Shown in pieces: positions 23,317 to 31,887 of a stretch of DNA of 37,711 bases. The notes below the pieces were generated by a model. It was not told the DNA's origin. It did not search any database and saw only the letters and a program-made list of their open reading frames with translations. How positions within the stretch are numbered: the first letter of the stretch is position 1; each line of letters begins with the position of its first letter. The stretch is from Flavobacteriaceae bacterium (lineage in GTDB: Bacteria > Bacteroidota > Bacteroidia > Flavobacteriales > Flavobacteriaceae), in contig NZIP01000061.1 of NCBI GenBank assembly GCA_002691645.1, forward strand, positions 36,112-73,822, written 5' to 3'. Made by a program: the position numbers and the translations under genes.

Positions 23317-24076
23317 TTTTAAATGCTATAGATTTTTGTGCTACAAATTCTCTAAAGGCCAACCAATCACCTCTTTCCATAAGTGGATTGTACAAAGAAT
23401 CTGCCTGACAAAAATACAAGAATCGATTGCGATCCTTGTACTCGATATTTAATTCTTCCCAAAAAAGCGAATCGTTTAAATGCTCGCGTATACTGTTCAT
23501 ACGATTTCTCGATTTGTCTATACGAATTCGTTCTTTCAACATTTTTGTTCTTCCACTTATTGCATTGAGAATGGGATTTAAGGGGACTATTCCGCCACCT
23601 GTCGTAGCTTCGTGTAACATGCGCTCACTTTGTGTAATGATACGAACATCTGCATTGGGCAAACCCAATTCTTGAGCATCATACATTTTGGTCTTTGCAC
23701 TTTGCTCAGTATCCAAAACAGGGTTTCCAGTCAAATTGTATTGTGAGAGCGTCACTCCTTCTAGTCGATTGATCTGCATCTCAAGAGGTACAAAGATTTT
23801 GGCAGCCTTAAGCATGGCTTCATCCACAACAAGTTCCTTTTGTTTTAACTGAATAGATGAAAAAACAATGGTATCTCCTACAGAGGCTTTAATTTGAAAT
23901 TGTCCCGCAATGTCTGTGATTCCGGCAATTGATTTTTGTAGGTTTTGTACAGCTACTCCGGAGCGATCAATTTCTTGAAATTTCACCTCTCCATTTAAAT
24001 AACCTTCTTGCGCTAGACTCATTTTAGCATGAAAAATAAGCACAAGAACAGCACAAAATCTATAATTCGATTTCAC
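23300..24076 (-). CDS. CarboxypepD_reg-like exported protein, second of a pair
   Basis: A 258-residue protein with a signal peptide ending near SLAQ (about 1-22) and an N-terminal beta-sandwich of the carboxypeptidase regulatory-like kind (about 25-115: SIAGITDIAGQFQIKASVGDTIVFSS, then the LEGVTLSQY stretch). The remaining half is helical and has no known domain, with a basic central segment (RTKMLKERIRIDKSRNRM). Its last 60 residues share a motif with its neighbour: FLYFC, then after about 20 residues FREFVAQKSIAFK. It overlaps both neighbours by 17 bp. The function is unknown. Confidence 0.8.
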   Translation of the reverse strand: MKSNYRFCAVLVLIFHAKMSLAQEGYLNGEVKFQEIDRSGVAVQNLQKSIAGITDIAGQFQIKASVGDTIVFSSIQLKQKELVVDEAMLKAAKIFVPLEMQINRLEGVTLSQYNLTGNPVLDTEQSAKTKMYDAQELGLPNADVRIITQSERMLHEATTGGGIVPLNPILNAISGRTKMLKERIRIDKSRNRMNSIREHLNDSLFWEELNIEYKDRNRFLYFCQADSLYNPLMERGDWLAFREFVAQKSIAFKNDAVE

Positions 24077-24803
24077 TCTTAAATTTTACACTTTGATTGA
24101 CTAGGTATTCAATCAACTCGAATTCGTTTTCTTTTTTGATTAGACTTGGATCCAATTCCTGAGCGTCACAATAACTCAAAAAGGCTTCTACTTCATCAGG
24201 CTTCAGTTTTAAATCTAGTATAAAAAATTCAGGATCGTATACTGTGCGTAGAACTTCACTTAATTTTACAGTCATCACCTCCTCGCTCTCATTTTCTGAG
24301 GTAAGTAATTTTTGCATGGCTCGGTATATAGAAACGAAATTTAGACCGTTTTGCATGCCGCGTACAGATTTTGACATGGCGACGTTTTGAGTCTTACTCC
24401 CTCTGTCTATCTCGTATTCATAGCCTTTAAAGCGTTCATTTTCGACAGATAAAAAAGCCTCTTGATTTTCAGGACGTACAACAACTTCCTCCAGAGTAGT
24501 CACCTTTTCTTCAACGTTAACCACCAACCTTCTATTGGTCAACATTTCTTGGGTCACTTCTACTACTTTAAGCTCGTAATTTACGGCCGTAAAAACAAGA
24601 TCATCACCCAAAGAGACTTCGATAGCAAAGGCCCCATTTTCATCTGTAATGGTCATGGTCTCTTTCGAGGCATTAATCACGTTTTGATTCATCACAAAAC
24701 TATTTTGATACAAAACCTGACCTCTTAAAATTTCACTTTTTTGTGCGAAAAGTGTTGAACTCAAACCAATGAAAAATACAAAAGCGTAATATCCTAATCT
24801 CAT
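24060..24803 (-). CDS. CarboxypepD_reg-like exported protein, first of a pair
   Basis: A 247-residue exported protein. The signal peptide ends near LFAQ (1-21). The beta-sandwich (about 25-110) shows ITDENGAFAIEVSLGDDLVFTAVNY and ends with TLEEVVVRP, a stretch similar to the junction before the TonB box in SusC-like receptors, but no barrel follows. The helical C-terminal half ends FLSYCDAQ, then LIEYLVNQSVKFK, matching the end of the neighbouring protein. The two look like diverged duplicates. It is the first gene of the minus-strand run that reaches the M1 peptidase and is divergent from the GNAT gene. Confidence 0.8.
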   Translation of the reverse strand: MRLGYYAFVFFIGLSSTLFAQKSEILRGQVLYQNSFVMNQNVINASKETMTITDENGAFAIEVSLGDDLVFTAVNYELKVVEVTQEMLTNRRLVVNVEEKVTTLEEVVVRPENQEAFLSVENERFKGYEYEIDRGSKTQNVAMSKSVRGMQNGLNFVSIYRAMQKLLTSENESEEVMTVKLSEVLRTVYDPEFFILDLKLKPDEVEAFLSYCDAQELDPSLIKKENEFELIEYLVNQSVKFKSEIEL

Positions 24804-24832
24804 AGACTTAAAAGTACTAATTTTATTGACAA

Positions 24833-25285
24833 ATGAAGGAACTTATCAAAGAGGTTAGTACAAAGCAATGCTTTCCCGTAAGACATGCCGTCTTAAGAAA
24901 AGGGCGGCCCTTATCTTCTTGTGCTTTTGAAGATGACCAAAATGAACATTGTTTTCATTTAGGACTTTTCCGCAAAAGTGAAATTGTTGCAATTGCGAGC
25001 TTCATACCCAGGGGGTTTCCTGATCAAAAAACGACAAAAACCTCTTTTCAACTCAGAGGAATGGCGGTTTTAGATGCGCATCAAGGAAGAGGTTTTGGCG
25101 GCCAATTATTGAGACACGGCCTAGGTCTATTAAAAGAACGAGGAGTACACATTTTGTGGATGAATGCGCGAATAGGTGCGGTTGCGTTTTACCAAAAACT
25201 TGAATTTTCATCAATTGGGGACTTATTTGATATACCACCTATTGGGATGCACCAAAGGATGTACAAAGTAATACAAAATGAATAG
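24833..25285 (+). CDS. GNAT-family N-acetyltransferase
   Basis: A 150-residue acyl-CoA transferase of the GNAT superfamily. The acetyl-CoA pyrophosphate loop is QGRGFGG at 84-90, after the strand FQLRGMAVL; the C-terminal WMNARIGAVAFYQKLEF shows the usual fourth motif. The substrate is unknown. The first 30 residues (VRHAVLRKGRPLSSC) are typical of small GNAT proteins of the ElaA-like or YjdJ-like kind. It overlaps the following carboxypeptidase gene by 8 bp. Confidence 0.88.
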   Translation: MKELIKEVSTKQCFPVRHAVLRKGRPLSSCAFEDDQNEHCFHLGLFRKSEIVAIASFIPRGFPDQKTTKTSFQLRGMAVLDAHQGRGFGGQLLRHGLGLLKERGVHILWMNARIGAVAFYQKLEFSSIGDLFDIPPIGMHQRMYKVIQNE

Positions 25286-26018
25286 AAGAGATTACCTTAA
25301 AAAACAAAGCTTAGCGAGTATTGGTCTGCTTTTTACATCAAATCTTTGCGCTAATCAAAAAGAAGACTTTTCTTTAGATCAACTTATGGGTATAGCTACT
25401 TTTGACGGAATTTCAACCCCAGAAGTGCAACTCTTGCGCAAGGCATTTGAGGCCTATACACAAATGCAAAAAGCAGCTCTAAAAGAAGGAATCTCTATAG
25501 AGTCCGTTTCGAGTTACCGAAGTTTTGCAAGACAGAAAGCCATATTTGAACGAAAGTATGTGCGATTTACTCAAAACGATGGTTTAAGCCCTCAGGCAGC
25601 TTTTGAAAAAATAATAGAATATTCCACGATACCTGGTACAAGTAGACATCACTGGGGTACTGAAATCGACATTATAGATAGCAGTAAACCTCGGATAGGC
25701 GACGTTCTCGTCGAAGAAAAATTTCACAACAACGGACCCTATGTGAAGCTGAAAAAATGGATGGATGTCAATGCCAAGAACTATGGCTTTTATTTGGTTT
25801 ACACTAATGATATTAATCGCAAAGGATTTAATTACGAACCGTGGCATTACAGCTTCAAAGAATTGTCAAAGCCCATGCTAGACAACTATTTGAGTTACGA
25901 TCTTAAATCTGTTTTGCGCAAGGCTAATTTCAAAGGAGCTGATCTTTTGAGCGAGGACTTAATTGAGCGCTATATACAAGAGCACATCAAGGATATAAAT
26001 CCTGAATTGCGTTCTTAA
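25278..26018 (+). CDS. VanY-like D-alanyl-D-alanine carboxypeptidase (M15B), Tat-like signal
   Basis: A 246-residue periplasmic peptidase that trims D-alanine from peptidoglycan peptides. Zinc ligands follow the M15B pattern SxHxxGxxxD (His124, Asp131 in SRHHWGTEID) and His190 in EPWHY, with Glu187 as the general base. The SYRSFARQKAIF stretch near 79-90 is also typical. The N-terminus MNRRDYLKKQ followed by a moderate hydrophobic stretch resembles a twin-arginine signal, and TatA is encoded at 20097. That route is an inference; Sec export is also possible. It overlaps the GNAT gene and precedes gpmI by 42 bp. Confidence 0.9.
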   Translation: MNRRDYLKKQSLASIGLLFTSNLCANQKEDFSLDQLMGIATFDGISTPEVQLLRKAFEAYTQMQKAALKEGISIESVSSYRSFARQKAIFERKYVRFTQNDGLSPQAAFEKIIEYSTIPGTSRHHWGTEIDIIDSSKPRIGDVLVEEKFHNNGPYVKLKKWMDVNAKNYGFYLVYTNDINRKGFNYEPWHYSFKELSKPMLDNYLSYDLKSVLRKANFKGADLLSEDLIERYIQEHIKDINPELRS

Positions 26019-26043
26019 TTTTATGCTGAATCCAGTACATTTG
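26012..26043 (+). promoter_or_regulatory. Candidate promoter for gpmI-map
   Basis: TACATTTG at 26036-26043 is an exact TAnnTTTG match 17 bp before the gpmI ATG. Upstream lies TTC at 26012-26014 (21 bp spacing) or TTG at 26007-26009 (26 bp). The -7 box is good, the -33 part weak. Confidence 0.4.
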
Positions 26044-26060
26044 CAGCAAATCTAGCACAG

Positions 26061-27584
26061 ATGAACAAGAATGTACTACTAATGATTTTAGATGGTTGGG
26101 GAATTTCTCCTGACCCCAAAGTTTCTGCCGTCGCCCAGGCAAACACTCCATTTTACGACAAGGCTCTAAAAACCTATGCCAACGCTACACTAAAGACTTA
26201 TGGAATGGACGTTGGATTGCCTGAAGGACAAATGGGTAACTCTGAAGTTGGGCACATGAATATTGGTGCAGGAAGAATCGTTTATCAAGATTTTGCAAGA
26301 ATCAATAAGGCTATTGCAGAAAACACCTTCAAAGATGAACAAAAATTAAAATCAGCATTGGTTTACGCAACTGAGCACAACAAGCCTATACATTTGCTCG
26401 GTCTTTTAAGCGATGGTGGTGTGCATTCGCACATCAACCACCTCAAAGCACTTATCGAAATATGTGAAGCAAATGGGCATCCTAAAACTTATATACACGC
26501 TTTTACTGATGGACGAGATGTGGATCCTAAAAGCGGAAAGCAATTTATAGCTGATGTATTGGCCGCCTCTAATTCCTCAAAAACAAATCTGGTTAGTATT
26601 ATTGGCCGCTATTACGCCATGGATAGAGATAAGCGATGGGAACGTGTAAAGCAGGCCTACGACTTATTAGTCAAAGGAGAAGGAGTGTCAACTGAACATC
26701 CCTTAGAAAAAATGGACTCCTTTTACGCCAATGACATTACAGATGAATTTATAACTCCAGTCACTGTAGGTGACCAGCAACTTATTCAATCTTCAAGAAT
26801 AAAGTCAGGAGATGTAGTTATATTCTTCAATTTTAGAACCGACAGAGGTCGAGAACTTACCGAAGTACTCACCCAAATAGAACATACTGATCAGGATTTG
26901 AAGCCTCTTGATTTGCATTTTCTAACCATGACCAACTACGATGAAAACTTCAAAGGTATAGAAGTAATATACAATAAGGACAAACTCAGTAATACTCTAG
27001 GAGAAGTCATTTCAAAGGCTGGATCTTCACAATTGCGAATCGCAGAGACTGAAAAATATCCTCACGTCACCTTCTTTTTTAACGGTGGTAGAGAAGAAGA
27101 ATTTGAAGGCGAAAAACGTATTTTGTGTCCTTCGCCGAAAGTGGCTACCTATGATGAAAAGCCTGAAATGAGCGCTTATGAAATTACCGAGGCCGTCATA
27201 GAAAGTATTGAAAATAACCGCCCTAATTTTATATGCCTGAATTTTGCCAACCCAGATATGGTAGGGCATACAGGGATTATGAGTGCGGCAGTAAAAGCGG
27301 TGGAGACCATAGATGAGTGCACCTCTAGAATTGTCGAGAGTGCTTTGCAACAAGACATGAGTATTATTATCATCGCCGACCACGGAAACTGTGACACCAT
27401 GGTTAATGAAGATCAAAGCCCGAACACGGCACACACCGTTAATCCTGTTCCGATCATTCTCATCGATAAGGAGGGTACAAAAATCAAAGATGGTATTCTT
27501 GGGGATATCGCCCCGACGGTTTTAGATTTAATGGGTATTGATCAACCTGATGAAATGACTCAACACTCCTTAATCACAAATTAA
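26061..27584 (+). CDS. gpmI: 2,3-bisphosphoglycerate-independent phosphoglycerate mutase
   Basis: GpmI interconverts 3- and 2-phosphoglycerate in glycolysis and gluconeogenesis with two manganese ions. The 507 residues are the normal length. LMILDGWG (7-14) gives the first metal aspartate, and Ser61 in MGNSEVGHMNIGAGR is the phospho-serine nucleophile. Later ligands appear in HAFTDGRDVDPKSG, GRYYAMDRDKRWER, NFANPDMVGHTG, IIADHGNCD and NTAHTVNPVP. All catalytic parts look intact. The map gene follows after 6 bp, so both are probably on one transcript from the promoter just upstream. Confidence 0.97.
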   Translation: MNKNVLLMILDGWGISPDPKVSAVAQANTPFYDKALKTYANATLKTYGMDVGLPEGQMGNSEVGHMNIGAGRIVYQDFARINKAIAENTFKDEQKLKSALVYATEHNKPIHLLGLLSDGGVHSHINHLKALIEICEANGHPKTYIHAFTDGRDVDPKSGKQFIADVLAASNSSKTNLVSIIGRYYAMDRDKRWERVKQAYDLLVKGEGVSTEHPLEKMDSFYANDITDEFITPVTVGDQQLIQSSRIKSGDVVIFFNFRTDRGRELTEVLTQIEHTDQDLKPLDLHFLTMTNYDENFKGIEVIYNKDKLSNTLGEVISKAGSSQLRIAETEKYPHVTFFFNGGREEEFEGEKRILCPSPKVATYDEKPEMSAYEITEAVIESIENNRPNFICLNFANPDMVGHTGIMSAAVKAVETIDECTSRIVESALQQDMSIIIIADHGNCDTMVNEDQSPNTAHTVNPVPIILIDKEGTKIKDGILGDIAPTVLDLMGIDQPDEMTQHSLITN

Positions 27585-27590
27585 GATCTG

Positions 27591-28400
27591 ATGGTACTGA
27601 AGTCAAAAGAAGAATTGATACTTATGCGTGAGAGCGCGAGACTCGTTTCTAAAACGTTAGGGATGTTAGCTAGTGAAATAAAGCCGGGAGCTCATCCGCT
27701 AAAGCTTGATCAAATGGCCGAAGAGTTTATAAGAGACCACAAAGGTTCTCCAGGATTCTTGAATATGTACGGATTTCCCAATACCCTAAACTGGAGTCCT
27801 AACGAGCAAGTCGTTCACGGAATTCCAGGAGACACTCCACTTCAAGAAGGAGACGTGATTTCTGTGGATTGTGGCGTACTCATGAATGAATATTACGGAG
27901 ATCACGCATATACCTTTGAAGTGGGTGAAGTCGATGAAAAGGTGAAAAAACTTTTGCAAACCACACGAGAATCTCTTTATGTTGGAATTTCTCATTTTAA
28001 GGTTAACAACCGTGTGGGAGATGTAGGTCATGCCATACAGAAATATTGCGAAGATGCAGGCTATGGGGTTGTTAGAGAACTGGTAGGTCATGGCTTGGGA
28101 AAAAAATTGCACGAGAGTCCAGAAATGCCCAATTACGGTAAACGTGGATGGGGAAAAAAATTTCAAGAAGGCCTTGCTGTGGCGATAGAACCAATGATTA
28201 ATATGGGCACTCATCGCGTTGTGCAACTCAAGGACGGTTGGAGCATTGTCACAGCAGACAAAATGCCTTCTGCTCATTTTGAGCACAATGTGGCGATCGT
28301 AGATGGCGCTCCAAAGCTATTGTCTACGTTTGACTACGTGCACGAGGCTTTAGGCATTTCTAAAGACGAAGAAGACCCCTACAGATGGGAAATAACATAA
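27591..28400 (+). CDS. map: Type I methionine aminopeptidase
   Basis: MetAP removes the initiator methionine from new proteins. All five metal ligands are present at the family spacing: Asp93 (SVDCG), Asp104 (YGDHAYTF), His167 (VGHGLG), Glu200 (AIEPMI) and Glu231 (FEHNVAI), each four residues before the E. coli positions. The substrate-contact histidine in NEQVVHGIPGD is also visible. At 269 residues it is the short bacterial form without an N-terminal zinc-finger extension. It lies 6 bp after gpmI and 3 bp before the methyltransferase. Confidence 0.97.
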   Translation: MVLKSKEELILMRESARLVSKTLGMLASEIKPGAHPLKLDQMAEEFIRDHKGSPGFLNMYGFPNTLNWSPNEQVVHGIPGDTPLQEGDVISVDCGVLMNEYYGDHAYTFEVGEVDEKVKKLLQTTRESLYVGISHFKVNNRVGDVGHAIQKYCEDAGYGVVRELVGHGLGKKLHESPEMPNYGKRGWGKKFQEGLAVAIEPMINMGTHRVVQLKDGWSIVTADKMPSAHFEHNVAIVDGAPKLLSTFDYVHEALGISKDEEDPYRWEIT

Positions 28401-28403
28401 TCG

Positions 28404-29189
28404 ATGTTCGAAAGGTTCGTAAAAAAAATTTTAAACAGCTTACCTAGACCCCTTTTGATTAAAATTAGTTTAGGGTTTAGACCTTTTATTGCCTTATTTT
28501 ACGCAGGATCTGCCTATAAAGACCCCATAGACCAAAGAAGCTATCGCAAGTTCTTACCCTATGGTTATAAAAAAATTCGAGAAGGTGTGCTCGCCCCAGG
28601 AACCTTTTCTCTTGAAAGACATCGCTTTCTGTGGTTGTTTTTAAAGGCGAAGACTTCATTTTTTGATGACTCTAGGCCTATCAAGTTATTGCATATGGCA
28701 CCAGAACAAGCTTTTTACAAACGATTTAAGCGCCTTTCACACATCGACTACACCAGCTGTGATTTGGATTCTCCTATTGCCGAAGTTCATGCGGATATCT
28801 GTGATTTACCTTTTGAAAACAATTACTTTGACGTGATTTTGTGCAATCATGTGCTCGAGCATATTAAAAACGATCAAGACGCGCTTACTGAATTGTACCG
28901 CGTATTAAAACCTGGAGGATGGGGAATATTTCAAGTTCCCATTGACTATAGTCGCAGCAAGACCTTTGAAGATGATTCTATCGTAGATAAAGAAAAAAGA
29001 ACAGCCATTTTTGGACAGTACGATCACCTGCGCATTTATGGAATGGATTTTTTCAATCAGCTTGAAAAACACGATTTTCAAGTTCAAAAAATCACCGTGA
29101 AAGAACTCTACACTAAAGAAGAAATCGAAAGGTATAGACTAGATGAGACTGAAATTCTGCCTTTGGTTCAAAAATCAATCAATCAGTAA
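28404..29189 (+). CDS. Class I SAM-dependent methyltransferase
   Basis: A 261-residue protein with a Methyltransf_11-like domain. An N-terminal helical part (1-90) is followed by LLHMAPEQAF (motif I variant), TSCDLDSP, the acidic ADICDLPFENNYFDVILCNHVLEHI and YRVLKPGGWGIFQVP. Relatives in Flavobacteria often lie in glycan or cell-envelope contexts, but the substrate here is unknown. It starts 3 bp after map and overlaps apbE at the 3' end by 15 bp. Confidence 0.86.
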   Translation: MFERFVKKILNSLPRPLLIKISLGFRPFIALFYAGSAYKDPIDQRSYRKFLPYGYKKIREGVLAPGTFSLERHRFLWLFLKAKTSFFDDSRPIKLLHMAPEQAFYKRFKRLSHIDYTSCDLDSPIAEVHADICDLPFENNYFDVILCNHVLEHIKNDQDALTELYRVLKPGGWGIFQVPIDYSRSKTFEDDSIVDKEKRTAIFGQYDHLRIYGMDFFNQLEKHDFQVQKITVKELYTKEEIERYRLDETEILPLVQKSINQ

Positions 29190-30170
29190 GGCCTCAAATT
29201 CTGGAGAAAACCACTCTTTGATTTCTCCTTGTTCGTCACTGTAAATGATGTAAGCCCATAAATCAGAACGACCTTTTAAAATAGCTAGTGACTTTGGCAA
29301 GTCCATCACCATGAAGGAAGTCGCCCAAGCATCAGCAGTAGCGCAGTCATCCGCTATCACAGAAGTTGCTAAAACATTAGATATTTTGGTCTCACCTTTA
29401 AAAGGGTCTATAGTGTGCACATATTTGTTGCCCTTTTCATCCAATCTAAATTTTCGGTAATTACCTGAGGAAGCCATCGCCTTATCGCTAAACTGAATTT
29501 TTTGTTTGAGCACACGTTCTTCAAAGCGCTGTGGATCGTCAATTCCAACAGTCCAAGCTCGCAACGAATCAAGGTTTTGTCCTTTAGCTACGATTTCACC
29601 GCCTAATTCGATTAAATAATTAGCACCCTCTGTATGAGTTAGATAAGAGGCAATTAAATCTAAGGTGTAACCTTTAGCAATGGCATTAAAATCAAATTGT
29701 GTATTAGAATTCGCTTTTAACAGCATATTTTGTTCCAAGGATAGTTTATCAAATCCAACGAATTGTAAAAGACTATCTCGCAGCTCATCTGTCACCTCTA
29801 CTGCCTCTTCTGCTCCAAATCCGTAAGCATTGACAAGTATACCCACAGTGGGGTCAAAATATCCGTCGGTTTCTTTGTGTATTTGTTCCGCTAGGGTAAA
29901 TACTTTTTTGAATTGATCATCGACAACCACATTTTCTTCACCTCTATTGATTCGACTAATCAAAGAATTAGGCCTGTAGGTCGACATTGAATTATTCGCG
30001 GATTCCACAATGGAATCTACGGCGAATTGCAAAGCAGATGGTTGGATATTACAATCGTAACAAACAATTCCATAGGTAGTTCCTAAGGCGCTGCCTTGTA
30101 TGCGAATCACATCGTTCTTTGGGCTGCAAGAAATCCCGAGAAATAACGCAATTACTATAAGCTTTCTCAT
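29175..30170 (-). CDS. apbE: FAD:protein FMN transferase ApbE
   Basis: ApbE attaches FMN through a phosphodiester bond to threonines of NqrB and NqrC, using FAD. The 331-residue protein has a lipoprotein signal (lipobox GISC, Cys15), so it acts in the periplasm at the membrane. Family motifs are STYRPNSLISRINRGE, FDFNAIAKGYTLDLIASYL, LIELGGEIVAKG with WTVGIDDP, and DCATADAWATSFMVM with the magnesium-binding aspartates. It is the last gene of the nqr operon and overlaps the 122-residue gene by 4 bp as ATGA. The target threonines are present in NqrB and NqrC encoded upstream. No nqrM gene follows it. Confidence 0.95.
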   Translation of the reverse strand: MRKLIVIALFLGISCSPKNDVIRIQGSALGTTYGIVCYDCNIQPSALQFAVDSIVESANNSMSTYRPNSLISRINRGEENVVVDDQFKKVFTLAEQIHKETDGYFDPTVGILVNAYGFGAEEAVEVTDELRDSLLQFVGFDKLSLEQNMLLKANSNTQFDFNAIAKGYTLDLIASYLTHTEGANYLIELGGEIVAKGQNLDSLRAWTVGIDDPQRFEERVLKQKIQFSDKAMASSGNYRKFRLDEKGNKYVHTIDPFKGETKISNVLATSVIADDCATADAWATSFMVMDLPKSLAILKGRSDLWAYIIYSDEQGEIKEWFSPEFEALLID

Positions 30171-30535
30171 AAGAATTCTTGAATGGGAATCATCCCCTTA
30201 AAATTAATTTCATAGGGCTGGTCTAACAAAACTGCCTCCGCCTTGTCTTCAACGTTATAGAGTCCCACTCCGGCATAATAAGACATGGCCTCGAATTTCT
30301 CCGCATGGTCTTTTACTTTGGTGAGGAGCTTGAGATCTGGTGCAAGAGGATCCTCGGGATAGGGAACTGCCCGCACGACGATAAAGTGTGTTTTTTTCTC
30401 TTTAAGACAAACAAACTGTGGGTTTTTCTTGGGTTTAGAATTGACTGCTAAAAACTCAAATCCATTGCGCTCAAGTTCCTTACCCACAATATTCATGGCC
30501 AAGTTGTGTAACTCTTGTTCGGTTAATTTTCGCAC
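30167..30535 (-). CDS. Conserved hypothetical protein between nqrF and apbE
   Basis: A 122-residue soluble protein without signal peptide or membrane span. Stretches such as ELERNGFEFLAVNSK, NPQFVCLKEKKTHFIVVRAV and MSYYAGVGLYN suggest an alternating alpha/beta fold; the first two loosely resemble the strand order of PD-(D/E)xK nuclease-like proteins, but with the catalytic residues missing. I recall similar proteins at this place in other Flavobacteria, sometimes misnamed as an NqrF subunit, but this is not NqrF. It starts 34 bp after nqrF and overlaps apbE by 4 bp as ATGA. A role in Na+-NQR assembly or control is an inference from position. Confidence 0.78.
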   Translation of the reverse strand: MRKLTEQELHNLAMNIVGKELERNGFEFLAVNSKPKKNPQFVCLKEKKTHFIVVRAVPYPEDPLAPDLKLLTKVKDHAEKFEAMSYYAGVGLYNVEDKAEAVLLDQPYEINFKGMIPIQEFL

Positions 30536-30569
30536 TCTTATCTTCTAAAATCCGATTCCTATGACGGGC

Positions 30570-31877
30570 TTATCCCCCGAAATCATCAAATCGAATATGC
30601 TCGTCTGGAATACCGAAATCTTCTCCCATTTTCTGAACAGCCTGGTTCATAAGTGGAGGTCCACAGAAATACAATTCAATATCTTCTGGACTTTCGTGAT
30701 CGTTGAGATAGTTATCGATTACACAGTTGTGAATGAACCCAACGAATCCATCTCCATCTGTATCATTGATGTCTTTTTTCACTTTCCAGTTATCTTCCTC
30801 TTGAGGCTCAGAGAGTGCCAAATAAAATTTGAAATTTGGGAATTCCTTTTCTAAGGCTCTAAAGTGTTCAAGGTAGAACAATTCTCTTTTTGAACGACCT
30901 CCATACCAATAGGTTACTTTTCTGTTGGTTTTCAAGGTTTTGAAAAGATGATATAAGTGAGAGCGCATTGGTGCCATTCCTGCACCACCTCCTACATAAA
31001 GCATTTCAGATTCTGATTCATTGATGAAGAATTCACCAAAAGGACCAGATATCGTTACCCCATCACCTGGTTTGAGTCCAAAAATATACGATGACGCAAC
31101 TCCAGGATTTACATCCATCCAATCGCCTTTAGCACGATCGAAAGGAGGAGTCGCAATTCTCACATTTAACATAATTTCTCTTCCTTCCGCAGGAAAAGAG
31201 GCCATAGAGTATGCACGCTCGACGAGTTCGGTATTTTTCATCACCAAAGGCCAAAGCTTGAACTTATCCCATTCGGCTTTAAATTTCATCGGTGTTTCAT
31301 GCTCCTTTGGATGAGCTGTGATATCCATATCAGCATAGCGCACCTCACAAGGTGGAATTTCGATTTGAATATACCCTCCGGCTTTGTAATTCATTTCCTC
31401 AGGAATCTCAACTACAAATTCTTTGATGAATGAGGCTACATTGTAATTACGCACCACCTTAGCTTGCCATTTTTTGATTCCAAAAACCTCTTCAGGAATG
31501 GTGATTTCCATGTCCTGCTTAACCTTTACTTGACAGGCTAAACGCGCACCGCCTTGTAACTCTTTTTTAGAAAAATGCGGTGTTTCAGTCGGAAGTGCTT
31601 CTCCTCCACCATCTAAAACATGACATTCACATTGAATGCACGATCCACCACCTCCGCAAGCCGAAGGCAAAAAGATTTTTTGATTTCCTAGAGTTGTCAA
31701 AAGTGAATCTCCTGAGGCTACTTCGATTTCTCGCTCACCGTTGAGAAGAATTTTAACCGGCCCTGACGGCGCTAATTTTTCTTTCGTAAATAACAACAAG
31801 GCAACCAACGCTAAAATTAACGTCAAAAATGCTGCCACTGTAATTGCTATTGTACCACCTATTGCTGCTAAAGTCAT
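30570..31877 (-). CDS. nqrF: Na+-translocating NADH:quinone oxidoreductase subunit F
   Basis: NqrF is the NADH-oxidising subunit that passes electrons from FAD to a 2Fe-2S cluster. The 435 residues contain one N-terminal membrane span (about 8-30), the ferredoxin-like domain with Cys74, Cys80, Cys83 and Cys115 in ACGGGGSCIQCEC and ARLACQ, the FAD-binding RAYSMAS near 231-237, and NADH-binding GGGAGMAPMRSHL with a late CGPPLMN. The protein ends with DDFGG. Its spacing to nqrE is 10 bp. It is about 28 residues longer than the Vibrio protein, as is common in Bacteroidota. Confidence 0.97.
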   Translation of the reverse strand: MTLAAIGGTIAITVAAFLTLILALVALLLFTKEKLAPSGPVKILLNGEREIEVASGDSLLTTLGNQKIFLPSACGGGGSCIQCECHVLDGGGEALPTETPHFSKKELQGGARLACQVKVKQDMEITIPEEVFGIKKWQAKVVRNYNVASFIKEFVVEIPEEMNYKAGGYIQIEIPPCEVRYADMDITAHPKEHETPMKFKAEWDKFKLWPLVMKNTELVERAYSMASFPAEGREIMLNVRIATPPFDRAKGDWMDVNPGVASSYIFGLKPGDGVTISGPFGEFFINESESEMLYVGGGAGMAPMRSHLYHLFKTLKTNRKVTYWYGGRSKRELFYLEHFRALEKEFPNFKFYLALSEPQEEDNWKVKKDINDTDGDGFVGFIHNCVIDNYLNDHESPEDIELYFCGPPLMNQAVQKMGEDFGIPDEHIRFDDFGG

Positions 31878-31887
31878 TTGAACGTTA

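Noticed and set aside
27027-27434. 135-residue open frame antisense to gpmI
   Set aside because: gpmI is complete with all motifs; the antisense frame has no recognisable feature.
27786-28286. 166-residue open frame antisense to map
   Set aside because: map has all five metal ligands at correct spacing, so the antisense frame is a by-product.
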